This document shows, piece after piece, positions 1-10,807 of a DNA stretch of 64,000 bases. Within the stretch, counting starts at the first letter, position 1. Each line of letters begins with the position of its first letter. Both the position numbers and the translations under genes were made by a program. Where the stretch lies: contig CM067302.1 of NCBI GenBank assembly GCA_034231615.1, forward strand, positions 12,762,820 through 12,826,819, read 5' to 3'. A model generated the notes under the pieces. The model saw only the letters and a program-made list of their open reading frames with translations, was not told the DNA's origin and made no database searches. The stretch is from Meghimatium bilineatum (lineage: Eukaryota > Mollusca > Gastropoda > Stylommatophora > Philomycidae).

Positions 1-51
1 TCTCCAGAGAACTCTTCTACCCCTGACGTTGCACGGCATAAAGGGGTATAA
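1..51 (+). mobile_element. LINE-E 3' coding scrap
   Basis: The first 51 bases read SPENSSTPDVARHKGV then stop. This matches the end of the LINE-E copy near 30.54 kb, which reads SPENTSISNARRHKR. It is the last few codons of a non-LTR retrotransposon reverse-transcriptase (RT) protein; the rest lies left of the window. Confidence 0.45.
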
Positions 52-59
52 AGCGAAAA

Positions 60-700
60 GAAACAAAGTCTGAACCATACAACTTCATGAATTTAACATT
101 TGTGCTTAATACTTTTTTGCAGTTCATTTAATTTCGTCTTATTTTCTGAAATTTGTCAATGAAATGATTTGTTTTATCCTAGAAAAGAACGGCATAGCTT
201 GGCTACATTCAACCTTACATGCAAAGATGAATTAATCTGAAAATGGGCTCTTGATTATAGTTATTTTCGTCTGCAATAGGCCAATAATCCACCCGGGAAG
301 TTCTTTCCCGTGTACACTCCAATAAAATTATGCATACTTTGTGATAGATATGCAGGGACTATGAGAAAATGTGTCATAAATATTGGGAATATATTCCTGG
401 AATTAGGAAATGTATGGACCCCTAGATGCGCAGTTGAAATGCAGCGAAATATAATGCATCCTCCCAACAGCTGTTAAATCATTTCTACATTATGAATATA
501 GACGGAAGGAAGGCGACGACGAGTCTGGAATGATTTTTGAAGTGAGGACCGTGTTTTGATAACACTTTGATAAAAATTTAAAAAAAGTAATTTTAAAAAT
601 GGAAATGATAAGGAATAGATAAATTCAGTTTGATTTGTTTCAGGGATAAAAGAATTCCTAAATAGATTTCGAGACAATGGGAGCGTGTATCTCTAAATTA
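60..700. other. No gene recognised
   Basis: AT-rich sequence with only short reading frames that resemble nothing I know. I see no repeat or RNA gene in it. Confidence 0.4.
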
Positions 701-704
701 ATGA

Positions 705-835
705 ATTACTCTTTCTATCTCTTACCATCGTTCCTTCACTACCAACTCTTTGTCCATCTTTTTTTCATTAACATCTCTTTATTCAACATTCCTTCAGTTT
801 TATCTGTCTGTCCATCTTTCGTTCACATGATTCTT
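705..835. repeat. Degenerate CT-rich ~30-bp repeats
   Basis: Loose copies of a phrase like CTGTCCATCTTTCCTTCA followed by TAACATCTCT. The same phrase recurs at about 1800-1915 and 5255-5335, so this is an old dispersed minisatellite or a shared piece of a decayed element. Confidence 0.4.
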
Positions 836-959
836 GATTAGAAACAAGCTCAGTGTCACAGTCAGTTGCTGATTACGCGTTCTTCGGATATTTCTGGAGA
901 GGGAGCAATTTCTCCCATCACCTCTAGTCACCTTCATTTCTACCATTCTCTGAATATGT

Positions 960-1800
960 AAAATGTCACTTTCGACTTCCCCTTAGTCTTCTCGTAGGGT
1001 ATCCATGACTGTTCTAATCAATTCAATCCTGTTGTCTCTTCTTATCTCGGTGCCGTTCACAAAAGCTTTACCAGCCATCGCATCGACTCTTTCGTTTCCC
1101 CTGATCCCAGCATTGCCAGGACAGTAATCCATGTAATGCTCTGCGCATTGTCGAGAAGAGTGACCGATTGAGTTCTTATCATACACATTTCTATCTTGCG
1201 CAGCATACTTTGAGAGTCAGATAGAATCACTGAGTCTGTTGGTGGTTGCGTCGCCAGCCAAGTGAGGGCTGCTGTCACCGCTTCTATTTCCATTCTCATA
1301 ATCGATGTTGTAGTGGGGTAGGCAGCTGACTTCTCAGCTAATTTCTTGCCATTTTGGTAGGTCACGAAACCCCAACCACACATGCTTGTTTTTTGTGTTA
1401 CTGAGACGTCTGTGTAAATTATTGTATCGTGTGGCTTCGAGTGCTGCAGTATGAGTTCTTGGATCATTCCCTCTGTTCTGTTGGCAGCCCAGTCGCGACA
1501 CTCTCTTCCCATCTGTATCCCCACTGTTGTCAATAATTTGCTCTCTTTGCCAAAATGTCACCCATTCACAGCCTTTTCCCACTTCCTCCAGCTCACAAAC
1601 TCTGAGTAGGGTATCTTCTGCTTCTGCCATCCAAGACCTTCCTCTCTTGATACGTCTCTATTTTGTGTTGTCTAGAGATTGGTGTAAGAGGTGATGATCA
1701 TTATTGGCGACCTTGAAGTATTCTTTAACCTGAGCTATTTTATGTTTTGATTTGATGCTCGGTAGGTCTAGGAGAAACCTCATTGCCACGATAGGTGTAT
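960..1800 (-). mobile_element. Non-LTR retrotransposon fragment: RNase H domain, frameshifted
   Basis: On the minus strand the protein at 1057-1533 shows an RNase H fold: IIYTDVS with the first catalytic Asp (about 1402-1420), MRMEIEAV with the catalytic Glu, and LSDSQSM with the second Asp. The last block, GNERVDAMAGKA with the final Asp, lies in another frame (983-1186), so there is a frameshift near 1130-1180. Upstream (1540-1800) another frame gives a linker, LDLPSIKSKHKIAQVKEYF. LINEs of the I/Jockey group carry RNase H after the RT domain, where it removes RNA from the cDNA hybrid. This copy lacks its RT and cannot be functional. It could equally be called an RNase H pseudogene; the LINE origin is inferred from layout. 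Confidence 0.75.
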
Positions 1801-1913
1801 CACTACCATATTTCCTTCACTAACATTTCTCTCTGTCCATGTTTCCTTCACTAACATTTCTCTGTCTATCTTTCTTCACTCCTATCCCCCTTTCTATCTT
1901 TCCTTTATTGCCA
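1800..1913. repeat. Degenerate ~30-bp CT-rich repeats
   Basis: About three and a half imperfect copies of a unit containing TTTCCTTCACTAACATTTCT. Related to the tracts at 705-835 and 5255-5335. Confidence 0.5.
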
Positions 1914-2550
1914 TCAATCAATATCAATCAATAAAACCCATAACCCTTCAGGGTACCACATTGGAAGCTTCAGCACACAGAGTCCTCCAGCGAATTCTAT
2001 CGTCAGCGATGCGGATGAGTGTGGAAATATCTAGCCCTGTCCATTCCGTGATGTTGTCTGTCCCTGTCTTTATTTGTCCTCCTCTGCTTCTTCCACCCTC
2101 GACAGTTCCCTGCAGTATTGTTTTTGACAAGGAATCGTGCCTGAATACATGTCCGAACCATGCTAGTTTTCGTCGTTTCACTATTGAAAGCAATGGCTCC
2201 TGGACACCTGCACACATCTCTACTTTATTTCTTACGTACACACTGGTCTTATGTTCCCTATAGGAAATTCGTAGAATTCTTCTGTAGCATTTATACTCGA
2301 AAGCCTGTAATCTTCTCTCCATGTCCGCAGTGAGTGTCCAACTCTCACAACCATACAACACAACGGAAAGCACCAGCGACCTATACAGTGTGATTTTCAC
2401 TCCAACACTGATGTTGCTTTTCCAAATCACAGTTAGCCTTGACAAGGACGCTAACGCCATCTCCAGCCTTATTTTTAGTTCTGCTTTGCATTTACCATCG
2501 CTGCATATACTAGATCCGAGGTATTTGAAGGTATTCACCTCTTATTGCCA
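1914..2550 (-). mobile_element. LINE-C: reverse-transcriptase C-terminal region with 3' end
   Basis: The minus-strand frame 1948-2538 (196 aa) is a typical LINE RT C-terminus: FKYLGSSICSDGK (thumb start), VVLYGCESWTLTADMERRLQ, FEYKCYRRILRISY, then KLAWFGHVFRHDSLSKTIL and a basic G-R-S-R-G segment. Such proteins are often annotated as endonuclease-reverse transcriptase or craniofacial development protein 2-like. The YADD catalytic block is absent, so the copy is 5'-truncated. The 3' end on this strand is ACCCTGAAGGGTTATGGG followed by a (TTGA)-type tail at 1914-1940. That same 3' end is the seed of the 44-bp array at 38.78 kb. Confidence 0.85.
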
Positions 2551-2786
2551 TACTTTTGTTTGTATTGTGTAGTTGCCGATGAAATGTTACATAATTCGCT
2601 AAAATTGTTTGAACACTTAGGTTGTGGTGCTGGGTAGAGTACTGTTTATATGCATGCAGTTTAATTCTCTAGTTGCTTAATTCGCTGTTCATGCTGTCAA
2701 TAGCGACAGATGAGATTTGTAAATGCGACTAGAAACATTGTACAGAAAAATATACAGAGAAATATTTATTGGTAGAAATATTACGT

Positions 2787-3122
2787 AAAATCGAAAACTT
2801 TTACTTACTGCGCAAAACTGAAATCCAACAGGTAGATCCAGGGAAAGGGTAATAAAGCTTTGCTGATACTAGATAACACACATAGTGACACACACAAATC
2901 GACGTTTCGACCAAAAGGTCTTTATCAAGACTGACAATTGAAACAAACAATTACTTCTCATATCAATGTGACCGTCGATGTTATTACTGTTTGCTTTCTT
3001 TTATATGTTTTAATTTTGTTCCAATTGTCTGTCTTGATAAAGGCCTTTTGGTCGAAACGTCGATTTGTGTGTGTCATTACGTGTGTTATCTAGTATCAGG
3101 AAAGCTTTATTACCATTTTCCT
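2787..3122. mobile_element. Palindromic (fold-back) insertion with 13-bp target duplication
   Basis: Two ~95-bp arms, about 2836-2935 and 3028-3122, are near-perfect inverted copies separated by ~95 bp. Each arm carries GACGTTTCGACCAAAAGG and CTTTATCAAGAC. The 13-mer AGAAATATTACGT occurs at 2774-2786 and again at 3123-3135, as expected of a target-site duplication. No transposase or RT is encoded. It could be a non-autonomous inverted-repeat element or two retrocopies inserted head to head. Confidence 0.7.
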
Positions 3123-3149
3123 AGAAATATTACGTGATTGTTTTTTTTG

Positions 3150-3600
3150 AAAAAAATATAAACTGTCATCGTGTCTCCTGGTACTACTGCGACACAGTTC
3201 TATTTGTCGGAGTGATATAAAAGTGATTATGCAAGCTTATAACAAATGAGAGAATCCAGATGCGGATGTACTCACGGCACGAGGATTCTTTGGTCGAGGT
3301 AAGAATACAAATAACATATATAAAATAAAAGATGCTAGAATCAAGGAACCAATGGTCAAGCATGTATTGGTCGTAATTGTGTCTGAAGACAGATTATATA
3401 TTCACCGCTTTAACTTTTCATAATTTATTCTTATTTATTGTCCTTTGTCAGTGCTTCTGTTGTATTCATGGATAAGGTCTTCTAACTGAAACGACGTTTT
3501 TCTGTTTAGTCCGTTATTTATTTGAAGTGTTATTTGTGAGGTCGTTTACTGGTCATCGGGTAAATTAATAATAAATACGCATTGTATTTATTTAAAATAT
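3150..3600. other. No gene recognised
   Basis: AT-rich spacer without a supported feature. A short stretch ending in TCGAG|GTAAGA near 3300 resembles a splice donor, but no exon can be defended. Confidence 0.35.
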
Positions 3601-3604
3601 CGTT

Positions 3605-3785
3605 CAGTGGCTTCTGAACCGAAGCCACATAGCGCACCAGTGGTTGCGCAACCAAAGCCACATAGCACACAAGTGGTTCCTCAACCGAAGTCATATAGTG
3701 GACCAGTGGTTCCACAATCGATGTCATATAGCGCACAGTGGTTCCACAATCAATGTCATATAGAGCACCAGTGGTTCCACAACCG
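3605..3785. repeat. Tandem array, ~33-bp unit, about 5-6 copies
   Basis: Imperfect units containing CCAGTGGTTCCACAA then TGTCATATAGCGCA. The frames over it on both strands are repeat artefacts. Confidence 0.8.
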
Positions 3786-3829
3786 GAAGCGCAATCTATC
3801 TCCTTATGTCTTGTCATTTCCATTTGTGC

Positions 3830-4345
3830 CGTTAAGCGTCGTGTGGGCAATTCGGCTTTAAATAAAAATCTTTGGCCATCTGAGTTGCATTGGTTATGGT
3901 AAGCCCGTGTCTATTTAATGTTTCTTCGATTGTTTCTGCCCATCTAGTTCTTGGTCTTCCTCGTGCCTTGTATCCCGGTCTTCTGCTGATGTATACACGA
4001 AGGGCTGGTTGCGCAGGTTCCATTCTCATGACGTGACCAAACCATCTGGTTTGCTGCCTCTAGATGTAGTCTTGACTTGAGATAGTCTTTACTTCTTTCC
4101 TGATATAGTCATTTCTCCGGCGGTCTCTTCTCGTGACATTTGTAGATTTCCTCAAACATCTCATTTCCCAAACTGTGATCTTTTTCTCTAGTGTCTTTAC
4201 CAAGGGCCATGTTTGACATTGGTAACACAGAGTTGGTATACAAATACTGTTTATCAATTGTCATTTTGTAGCCATGCTGATTGATGGGTGTATTGGGGAC
4301 AGCTGGTAATTCACAGAATTGACCTTTTGGCACCTTCTTCAATCT
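3830..4345 (-). mobile_element. LINE-D: RT C-terminal fragment, frameshifted
   Basis: Minus-strand frames at 4060-4257 and 3832-4029 read INSICIPTLCYQCQTW, EMRCLRKSTNVTRRDRRRND, then RMEPAQPALRVYISRRPGYK, ARGRPRTRWAETIEETLNRH. This is the same protein as the longer LINE-D copy at 45.1-45.76 kb. The region between the two frames is shifted and the RT catalytic core is missing, so it is a dead 5'-truncated copy. Confidence 0.8.
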
Positions 4346-4416
4346 GTCTGTCGAGCTTGTTATTAAATACTAAAGCTGAATTTTTTTGCTATAATTACTA
4401 TTTTTATATTAGATAG

Positions 4417-4893
4417 TCTGACACTGTGGCATAGATAAGAGTTAACGATGTCTGACAACGTGGCATAGATAAGAGTTAACAACGATGTCTGACAACGTGG
4501 CATAGATAAGAGTTAACAACGATGTCTGACAACGTGGCATAGCTAAAAGTTAACAACGATATCTGACAACGTGGCATAGCTAAAAGTTAACAACGATATC
4601 TGACAACGTGGCATAGCTAAGAGTTACCAACGATATCTGACAACGTGGCATAGATAAGAGTTAACAACGATATCTGACACTGTGGCATAGCTAAGAGTTA
4701 ACGATGTCTGACACCGTGGCATAGATAAGAGTTAACAACGATATCTGACACCGTGGCATAGCTAAAAGTTACCAACGATGTCTGACAACGTGGCATAGCT
4801 AAAAGTTAACAACGATATCTGACAACGTGGCATAGCTAAGAGTTAACAACAATGTCTGACACCGTGGCATAGATAAGAGTTAACATCGATGCT
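4417..4893. repeat. Tandem array, 37-bp unit, about 12-13 copies
   Basis: The unit runs TCTGACAACGTGGCATAGAT then AAGAGTTAACAACGATG. Variants differ by single bases (ACAACG or ACACCG, GATAAG or GCTAAA) and by a missing AACA, so some units are shorter. It starts soon after the LINE-D fragment. Confidence 0.93.
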
Positions 4894-4987
4894 GATAAAA
4901 GATGCTTGAAATATATTGTTTTGGATATCCATGCTCGCCTACGCCAGTTGACATGACATCTGATGATGATGTGCTATTTTCTAGGCA

Positions 4988-5033
4988 ATATTTCACGTTC
5001 AGTAGGTTTTCAATGTCTTCTGAACGGATAAAC
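4988..5033 (-). mobile_element. tSINE-4 3' fragment, interrupted by GAA-short
   Basis: CACGTTCAGTAGGTTTTC and TTCTGAACGG match the body of the tSINE-4 copy at 10650-10790 on the same strand. The copy is cut by the GAA-short element that follows. Confidence 0.45.
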
Positions 5034-5205
5034 TTCTTCTTCTTCTTCAGCGTTCATTCTCAAACTCCCGCTGCCTTATAGCAAACTCCCTTATAGCAGG
5101 ACCATGATCCTACTAGATTTCCAGCAGGATGTAGTCCAGAGAATGAAAATGCGTTGTTTCGCCGTTTTATTTACGCCAATGGCCCAACACATCCATCTTC
5201 GGTGG
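5034..5205 (-). mobile_element. GAA-short retroelement with 12-bp target duplication
   Basis: A 172-bp element flanked by GAACGGATAAAC at 5022-5033 and 5206-5217. On the minus strand it begins CCACCGAAGATGGATGTG and ends in (GAA)n, the signature of retroposition. It has an internal near-palindrome (GTAGGATCATGGTCCTGCTA on the minus strand) and no tRNA-like A or B box. Copies with their own target duplications are at 25858, 35282 and 53500. Confidence 0.85.
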
Positions 5206-5254
5206 GAACGGATAAACGATAACAATGGGATAATTTACTATTGCTACTAGACTA

Positions 5255-5335
5255 ACTAATCTGTCCATCCATCTCCTAATCTGTCCTCCGCTTCTATCTC
5301 TCTGTCCATCTTTCCGTCATTATTATCTCCAATGT
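5255..5335. repeat. Degenerate CT-rich repeat
   Basis: CTGTCCATC-type phrases, related to those at 705-835 and 1800-1913. Confidence 0.4.
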
Positions 5336-5383
5336 CATGTAGCTCGTGTGTGTTGTTTAGACACATAGTCACTATCTCCTTAA

Positions 5384-6270
5384 CATCATCATCATCATTA
5401 AGTGCCGTCTCCGCAACTTAGCAACGAAGGTTGGCTGCAACGTATCTCCAACATCTCATGTCTCTTGTCTTGGTGGTGCACTCTGCTAGACTGTAACCTG
5501 TCCTTCGTGTGATGTTACTCTCCCACTTGTATCTCTACCTACCTCTTGCTCGCTTCTCTTTGACTTTACCCTCAAGTAAGGTCTTCAATAAGGTGTCATG
5601 TCTTTTAATGTGTCCAAAGTATTTTATTTGCCTGATCTTTATTTCTTTTAGTAATTATTTCTTCATATTAAGTGTCTTTAGCACCACTTTATTTGTTTTC
5701 TTCTCTTTCCATGATGTTCTCCCTATTCTTCTATATACCCACATCTCAAAGGCATCAATTTTGTCGTCTAATTGTTTATTTAGTGTCCATGTTTCTGAGC
5801 CATACATTAATATGGAATAGATGTAGCATTTTATAATTCTCATTTTTAACTTGTTTGTAATTTGTTTAGATATTAATATTTTCCTCATGTCATTGAAGGT
5901 GCTTTTAACCATTCCTATTCTCCTTTTAACTTCTGTTTCACATCTGCCATCATTTATGACTATGTGTCCAAGATATTGATACTGTTGTACTTATTGTAGT
6001 TTCTCTCCATGTATGATTATGTTTAGCTCTTGTTCTTCTGTGTCTTTGCTAATTATCATGGTTTTTGTTTTTTGGATATTTATATCCAGTCCATATTCAT
6101 TACTTGATTTATTGACTTGATCTATTAGTCTTTGTAGTTCATGTTCACTTTCTGCTAAAAGAACAGTGTCATCTGCATATCTAATGTTGTTTATTATTTT
6201 CCAATTAATCTTGAATGCTGGTATTTCTCCTATATTTTTAAAGATATTTTTTGTGTAGATATTAAAATAT
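5384..6270 (-). mobile_element. LINE-A: RT copy retaining the YADD active site
   Basis: The most complete LINE-A here. On the minus strand: NIRYADDTVLLAESEHELQR, with YADD (the RT metal-binding motif) at 6168-6179; then YGLDINIQKTKTMIIS, a YQYLGHIV thumb block, KCYIYSILMYGSETWTLNKQ, FEMWVYRRIGRTSWKEKK and the C-terminal basic region down to the (GAT)n tail at 5384-5398. The intact frame is only 5655-5912; stops and frameshifts break the rest, and the endonuclease and N-terminal RT are absent. Non-LTR RTs nick target DNA and copy their RNA in place. This copy is a fossil but is the best template for classifying the family. Confidence 0.87.
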
Positions 6271-6307
6271 TATATCTTTAGCACCGAATTCGAATGTCTA
6301 GAGCTAT

Positions 6308-6365
6308 TGAAATAAATAAAACGGTGGTACAACTTGTCCCTGTTCTCTGGACTACATCCTACTCG
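6308..6365 (+). mobile_element. GAA-short fragment, degenerate
   Basis: AAATAAAACGGTGGTACAAC and TTCTCTGGACTACATCCT match the middle of GAA-short. Neither end nor the tail is preserved. Confidence 0.5.
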
Positions 6366-6564
6366 AAGATTGTTGTAATGTGAAAATAGAAATCTATCGG
6401 GAGCTTAAGAACGACAGAACTGATCAACAAGTGATTAGTAATCATAGGTGGTCGTGGTGACTGAATTACCAGATCTGCGACGACCACTATTTTTTGCGCT
6501 AAAAAGTTCTCTTTCATGGTTATTTTACGAAGTGGAAACATGTAACATCCTCTGACAGATTGAT

Positions 6565-6680
6565 TAATTATATTTTCCGAACTGTCCCGATGTACAATCC
6601 CCTGCGGCGACGTTTTAAACATGCACCTTAGCTGTCAAAGTCGCGCTTTGTACCGTTCCGCCACAGAGTCGGACATGAAT
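6565..6680 (-). mobile_element. tSINE-4, decayed copy
   Basis: On the minus strand GTCCGACTCTGTGGCGGAAC is followed by GTACAAAGCGCG and, further on, GGGATTGTACATCGGGACAG. This aligns with the tSINE-4 copies at 10650 and 49135. The B box is destroyed. Confidence 0.5.
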
Positions 6681-6689
6681 AAGTTAGTA

Positions 6690-7560
6690 AGCAATATGTG
6701 ACCTCACATGAACAATTTCACCAATAATAATCATGATTCTAAGATTTATTTAGATTAAAATTGTGGCCAATGGGGAAAAGAGTTGTGAACCACTTCTGTC
6801 GGCTTGAAAGTTGTATGTGCCACTTCACATTTGTGCAGCCATTATAAGTGACGAGACACTATCATTATGTTGCTGTTTTTCACGATATATCAGCAGCGAT
6901 GATCAGTGGCTGTCTCCCAAAGTGGAAGTGCCAAAAACAATAACAAATGACGCTTCAACTAAATGCAGTTATTTTATGTAAGAGGGATGGCGGGGATTGA
7001 TAAAGGCACTACAAATCTTAGTATCTGCGCTGTTTGCCAGTAAGGAAAGATGAATGTTTACTATTACAGTGTTTTTACATACTTTCCACTTCCGCGGACC
7101 GACAATTTTTTTTCCAATTAGCGAGCGACCAACATGGGAACTGATGGTTGATGGTATGTAAGGACTTCTACAGATGACTTGCGGGCCAATTACTGATTGC
7201 TCGCGGACTATCACCGCTCCACGGTCCACAACTTTGAGGAGAAACTGCAATAATGTATGCAGATTCGTAATTCAGAAATAAAGAATCGAATATGCTAGGG
7301 AAACTAAACTCTCGATGAAAAGGAATGTTACATGAAATAAGTCATTTCTAGAAGCCAAAGAGTTCTTCACGGCTATATAAAAACCAGTACTAACATAAGG
7401 AAATGAATTTTGAGCAATAATGGAACAAACATGAAAAGGGCTGGAGGGAAGAGCAGGGGGAAATTCTGACCTGACACGGTGACAGAAGTTGGAAAAGTCA
7501 CAGATAATTCTAGCTTTACTCGAAGGCAAGGTAAATAAATAGACAAAAAAACCTACTTTA
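6690..7560. other. No gene recognised
   Basis: Unique-looking sequence. The short minus-strand frames at 6969-7250 and 7272-7529 match no family I recognise and have no supporting splice or start context. Confidence 0.4.
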
Positions 7561-7564
7561 TTGC

Positions 7565-7705
7565 ATTATGAAATTGTGTGGAAATATATGAAAATGGTAT
7601 GAAAATATGGGGAAATAAGTGGAAATAAAAAAAATGTGAAAATATGTGAAAATGTGACGAAACCTGTAAAATATGTGGAAATAGTGCACATATGTGGAAA
7701 AAATA
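7565..7705. repeat. Degenerate AT-rich repeats
   Basis: Loose repeats of GTGGAAATATATGAAAATG-like phrases of variable length; an old minisatellite. Confidence 0.45.
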
Positions 7706-8217
7706 TATGTGGAAAAAACTCAGTGATCTATTAACCTCTGACCTATTGCGCAATGTTCTAAGGAATGTAAACATTTGTCGATTACGGGTAGGCCAATTGA
7801 GTAATAGATATTTGTGTAATTTCATTTTTATCGGCGTTTACCTTTTTTTAATCAAAGTCTCAAATGTATTATCATGTTATCTATTGTGTCTGCGGTGTTT
7901 CTGCTATTTATTTTGATATTTAAATCTATAAAATGAACCATTTCGATTTCACATCTGTCTTCCGAACGCTTAATGTGCACAACTAGAAATGCCAGATTAC
8001 GCACCTTCTACACAATTACACAATTGTAAATACACAATTGTAAATACACAATTTCTAGCAATCGAACATACGGTCTGGATAGTGCGTCGGACTCTTGCAC
8101 CGATGATCAGTGTTCGTTCAATAGAGATGTTGAACATCTCTTCTATGTTTCGTTAGGTATATTCTCGCTCGGGCAACGCCGGGTATTTTATATATATATA
8201 TATCGATATATATATGT

Positions 8218-8528
8218 CATCATTAAGTGACGTCTCCGCAACAAGGTTGGCTGCAACGTATCTCCAGCATTTCCTGTCTCTTGTCTTGGTGGTGCACTCT
8301 GCTAGACTAACCTGTCCATCGTGTGATGTTACTCTCCCAATTGTATCTCTGTCTACCTCTTGCTCGCTTCCCTTTGACTTTACCCTCGAGTAAGGTCTTC
8401 AATAAGGTGTCATGTCTTTTAATGTGTCCAAAGTATTTTATTTGCCTGATCTTTATTTCTCTTAGTAGTTCTTTCTTCATATTAAGTGTCTTTAGCACCT
8501 CTTTATTTGTTTTCTTCTCTTTGTTTTC
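8218..8528 (-). mobile_element. LINE-A 3' fragment
   Basis: Minus strand 8307-8498: MLKTLNMKKELLREIKIRQI, KYFGHIKRHDTLLKTLLEG, KVKGKRARGRQRYNWESNIT, followed by the 3' end and a short (GAT) tail near 8218. 5'-truncated inside the C-terminal domain. Confidence 0.83.
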
Positions 8529-8554
8529 TGTGTCTAATTGACACTATTTGTTTT

Positions 8555-8556
8555 CG

Positions 8557-8595
<39 letters not shown>
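8555..8595. repeat. (AT)n microsatellite
   Basis: Pure alternating TA of about 40 bp. A shorter TATA tract lies at 8191-8215. Confidence 0.95.
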
Positions 8596-8597
<2 letters not shown>

Positions 8598-8599
8598 TT

Positions 8600-9270
8600 T
8601 TTCTTACGAGGTTTTGCCGAAATGGCGTAATATCTTAACCGAATACGTTTTACCGCGGTACCACCTATTCGCTGTTTAGTTTTGGTATTGTTTCCCCTGT
8701 TTGTGCATTCCATATCGATTTCTATATAAAGCTTCCTCATCGAACATTAAATGTAATTAAATTACATCCATTAGCTCTTTCTGTAAATGAAGTTTGTGCT
8801 AACTAAAACTACCCAAAAAACATTGCGGTTAGTAATTGGATGCTAGTTGCAAATATCTGATGGAAATCTATTTTTTTTCCACCCTTTTTTCCCCCAGAGC
8901 TATTCACAGCTGAAGTTCGATAATGGTACACTCTATCAAATGTTTATACGTGATAAAAATGAAGTGAAAAAGGTATCAATAGAATAAACCATACAACGGT
9001 TTACTTGACAGTATTAAATAATTTTAAAAAATCGAGAAAATCGACAAATATTTGAGGGTTACGTCATGACATTAAGATAAATAAATATGAAAAGTGATAG
9101 GTAGTAAAGTGTTATCAGTAAAAGTTAATATAGTAAGAACTATTAATTGTTCGTAAATGAAAGATACGCATAAACTTGTTACCGAAACGTTGGCTTTGTT
9201 GTATGAATATTATTTATAATGAGTGTCTATGAAATCGCTGTGTACTAATTTACATTGTGGCGACACTACG
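8600..9270. other. No gene recognised
   Basis: AT-rich. One dispersed phrase, ACCGAAACGTTGGCT, near 9180 recalls the GTTTCGACC-type motif seen elsewhere. No coding signal. Confidence 0.35.
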
Positions 9271-9276
9271 TCATAT

Positions 9277-9557
9277 CTTCTCCTTCTTCTGCGTTCGTTC
9301 TCGTATTCCAACAGATTAACAGGATGCAGTCCAAAGAACGAAATGCACTGTTACATGGTTTACAGTTTGGATACAATATATGAGCCTTTAGAATGACACA
9401 TCCGAGTCGAGTATGGCTTCTGGTTAAGTTGACCCAATGAGATAGGATATCCATCTCCACCCCAAAACCTTTCTAGGTGCACCTTACGAAATGCATGAAT
9501 GTAAAAAGTGATGCTATTCTTTCCTCCAATTTCTGGCCCAGGCAACACCGAACAACT
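9277..9557 (-). mobile_element. GAA-long, old full-length copy
   Basis: Aligns over its whole length with the GAA-long consensus but is more diverged: TTCTGCGTTCGTTCTC at the tail side and GCTATTCTTTCCTCC near the other end. GTCATAT occurs at both edges (about 9270 and 9561), a possible remnant of a target duplication. Confidence 0.7.
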
Positions 9558-9629
9558 AGGTCATATGAAATGTGAGCTTTTAGTGCGGATCTATGTAACG
9601 TCAGATCGGGCATTAGGTAAGAAATACAA

Positions 9630-9850
9630 GAGATAAAATCAAAGTTGAAAATAATTACCAGCACGTACGGAATGGAAATAAACACAGACAAGAGAAGGAT
9701 CTTGGTTAACAACAGAAAAATAGAGGTACAGACCAACATCGTGATAAATAAACAGAAATATGAAGAAGTGAACACTCCAAATACACAGGTTTATGTAAAT
9801 GCAGAAAATGACAGAACATTTTCAGCAAAACTATATATTACGTGGTAAAT
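9630..9850 (+). mobile_element. RT palm-domain scrap
   Basis: Frame at 9645-9848 reads KIITSTYGMEINTDKRRIL, the block just after the YADD motif in LINE RTs (usually YGMEINTDKTKVM), then VVINKQKYEEV-like sequence. No catalytic residues are included. Confidence 0.55.
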
Positions 9851-9904
9851 GAAACTTTTTAAAAGAACAAAGAAAGGTAATTGTTCATATTTACGAATGC
9901 ACAG

Positions 9905-9960
9905 ATTCAACGTTTCGATCATCAGGTCTTAGTCAAGATAAAGACACACACACAAGAGGG
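9905..9960. repeat. Dispersed GTTTCGA...CAAGA motif
   Basis: ACGTTTCGATCATCAGGTCT then AGTCAAGATAAAG. A relative of the arms of the 2787-3122 palindrome; other occurrences are near 12850, 36990 and 62735. Confidence 0.5.
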
Positions 9961-10164
9961 AATTAGAATATACAAAAACTACAATATACAAAAAAAGTAT
10001 GTAGACATAGATGGTAGTAAAGTAAACTTTATGTAGAACTATTACAAGAGACCGTTTCACTATCGGTATCAGAAACTATGAAGACCTAAAGCAAATTGCA
10101 ATGAAACAAGAGACATGGAAATCTATGACATTAGCCCTATGTGACGTCTTTGGACCTAGAGGAC

Positions 10165-10318
10165 TAATTAACCAAACAACCAACCAACCAACCAGCCAGC
10201 CAGCCAACCAACCAAATAACCAGCCACCTAGCCAACCAACTAAACAACCAACCAACCAACAACCAACCAACCAAACAACCAAAAAACCAACCAACCAACC
10301 AACTAACTAACTAACTAA
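10165..10318. repeat. (AACC)n-type microsatellite
   Basis: About 150 bp of AACCAACCAGCC-like tetranucleotide repeats. The ACCA phase is the same as the tail of ACCA-607 and LINE-H, so it may be the tail of a lost element. Confidence 0.9.
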
Positions 10319-10384
10319 ATTAGAGTATAAACATAAATATAAGCTACACGCTAAGATAGGTAAGTAGCTACTGTAAATGTACTT

Positions 10385-10590
10385 GTGAATCCTAATTCTC
10401 GTACTTATTTTCACATTTACATTCACAAACTAAACTCTTCTTTTGTTGACGATCAGTGCTTACCCCAAAGTTCCAGTGAAAATCTGCAAGAGCACATAAC
10501 CCTTCTCAACGAAAACTGTCTCAATCACAACACGAAGATGAACACAGAGAAAAACAGAAATAATGTCTATTTACAGATAATTGGTAGCAT
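10385..10590 (+). mobile_element. RT fragment with altered YADD box (FVDD)
   Basis: Reads NSSFVDDQCLPQSSSENLQE, HITLLNENCLNHNTKMNTEK. The two Asp residues of the RT active site are at 10448-10453 (FVDD at 10442-10453; the family norm is FADDQ or YADDQ). Downstream is the KMNTEK block. Only this palm segment survives. It may belong to the LINE-D copy at 10885-11480, separated from it by tSINE-4 and an 11-bp array. Confidence 0.65.
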
Positions 10591-10649
10591 ATCCTTTACA
10601 GGACTTAGCTATCAACCCAGCATTTGTTAACTGTGGTAATTTTCTAAGC

Positions 10650-10790
10650 AATATAAATACGTTCAGTAGTATTCCATTGCTTTCTGAACGGTCCGGATGC
10701 ATAATTGCCTGTGGCGGGGATCGAACTCGGTACCTTGGCCGTCACAGACGCGCTCTGTACCACATCGATACAGAGCCGGACAGTATTTAC
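10650..10790 (-). mobile_element. tSINE-4, best copy
   Basis: On the minus strand GTCCGGCTCTGTATCGATGT then GGTACAGAGCGCGTCTGTGA form a tRNA-like head, with B box GAGTTCGATCCCCG. The body CAGGCAATTATGCATCCGGA follows. The RNA polymerase III boxes mark it as a tRNA-derived SINE. Other copies are at 6565, 4988 and 49135. Confidence 0.7.
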
Positions 10791-10807
10791 TGATAACCTA
10801 ATACAAT

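Noticed and set aside
3247-3302. Possible small exon ending at TCGAG|GTAAGA
   Set aside because: Too short, no acceptor or family resemblance; a donor-like hexamer alone is not evidence.
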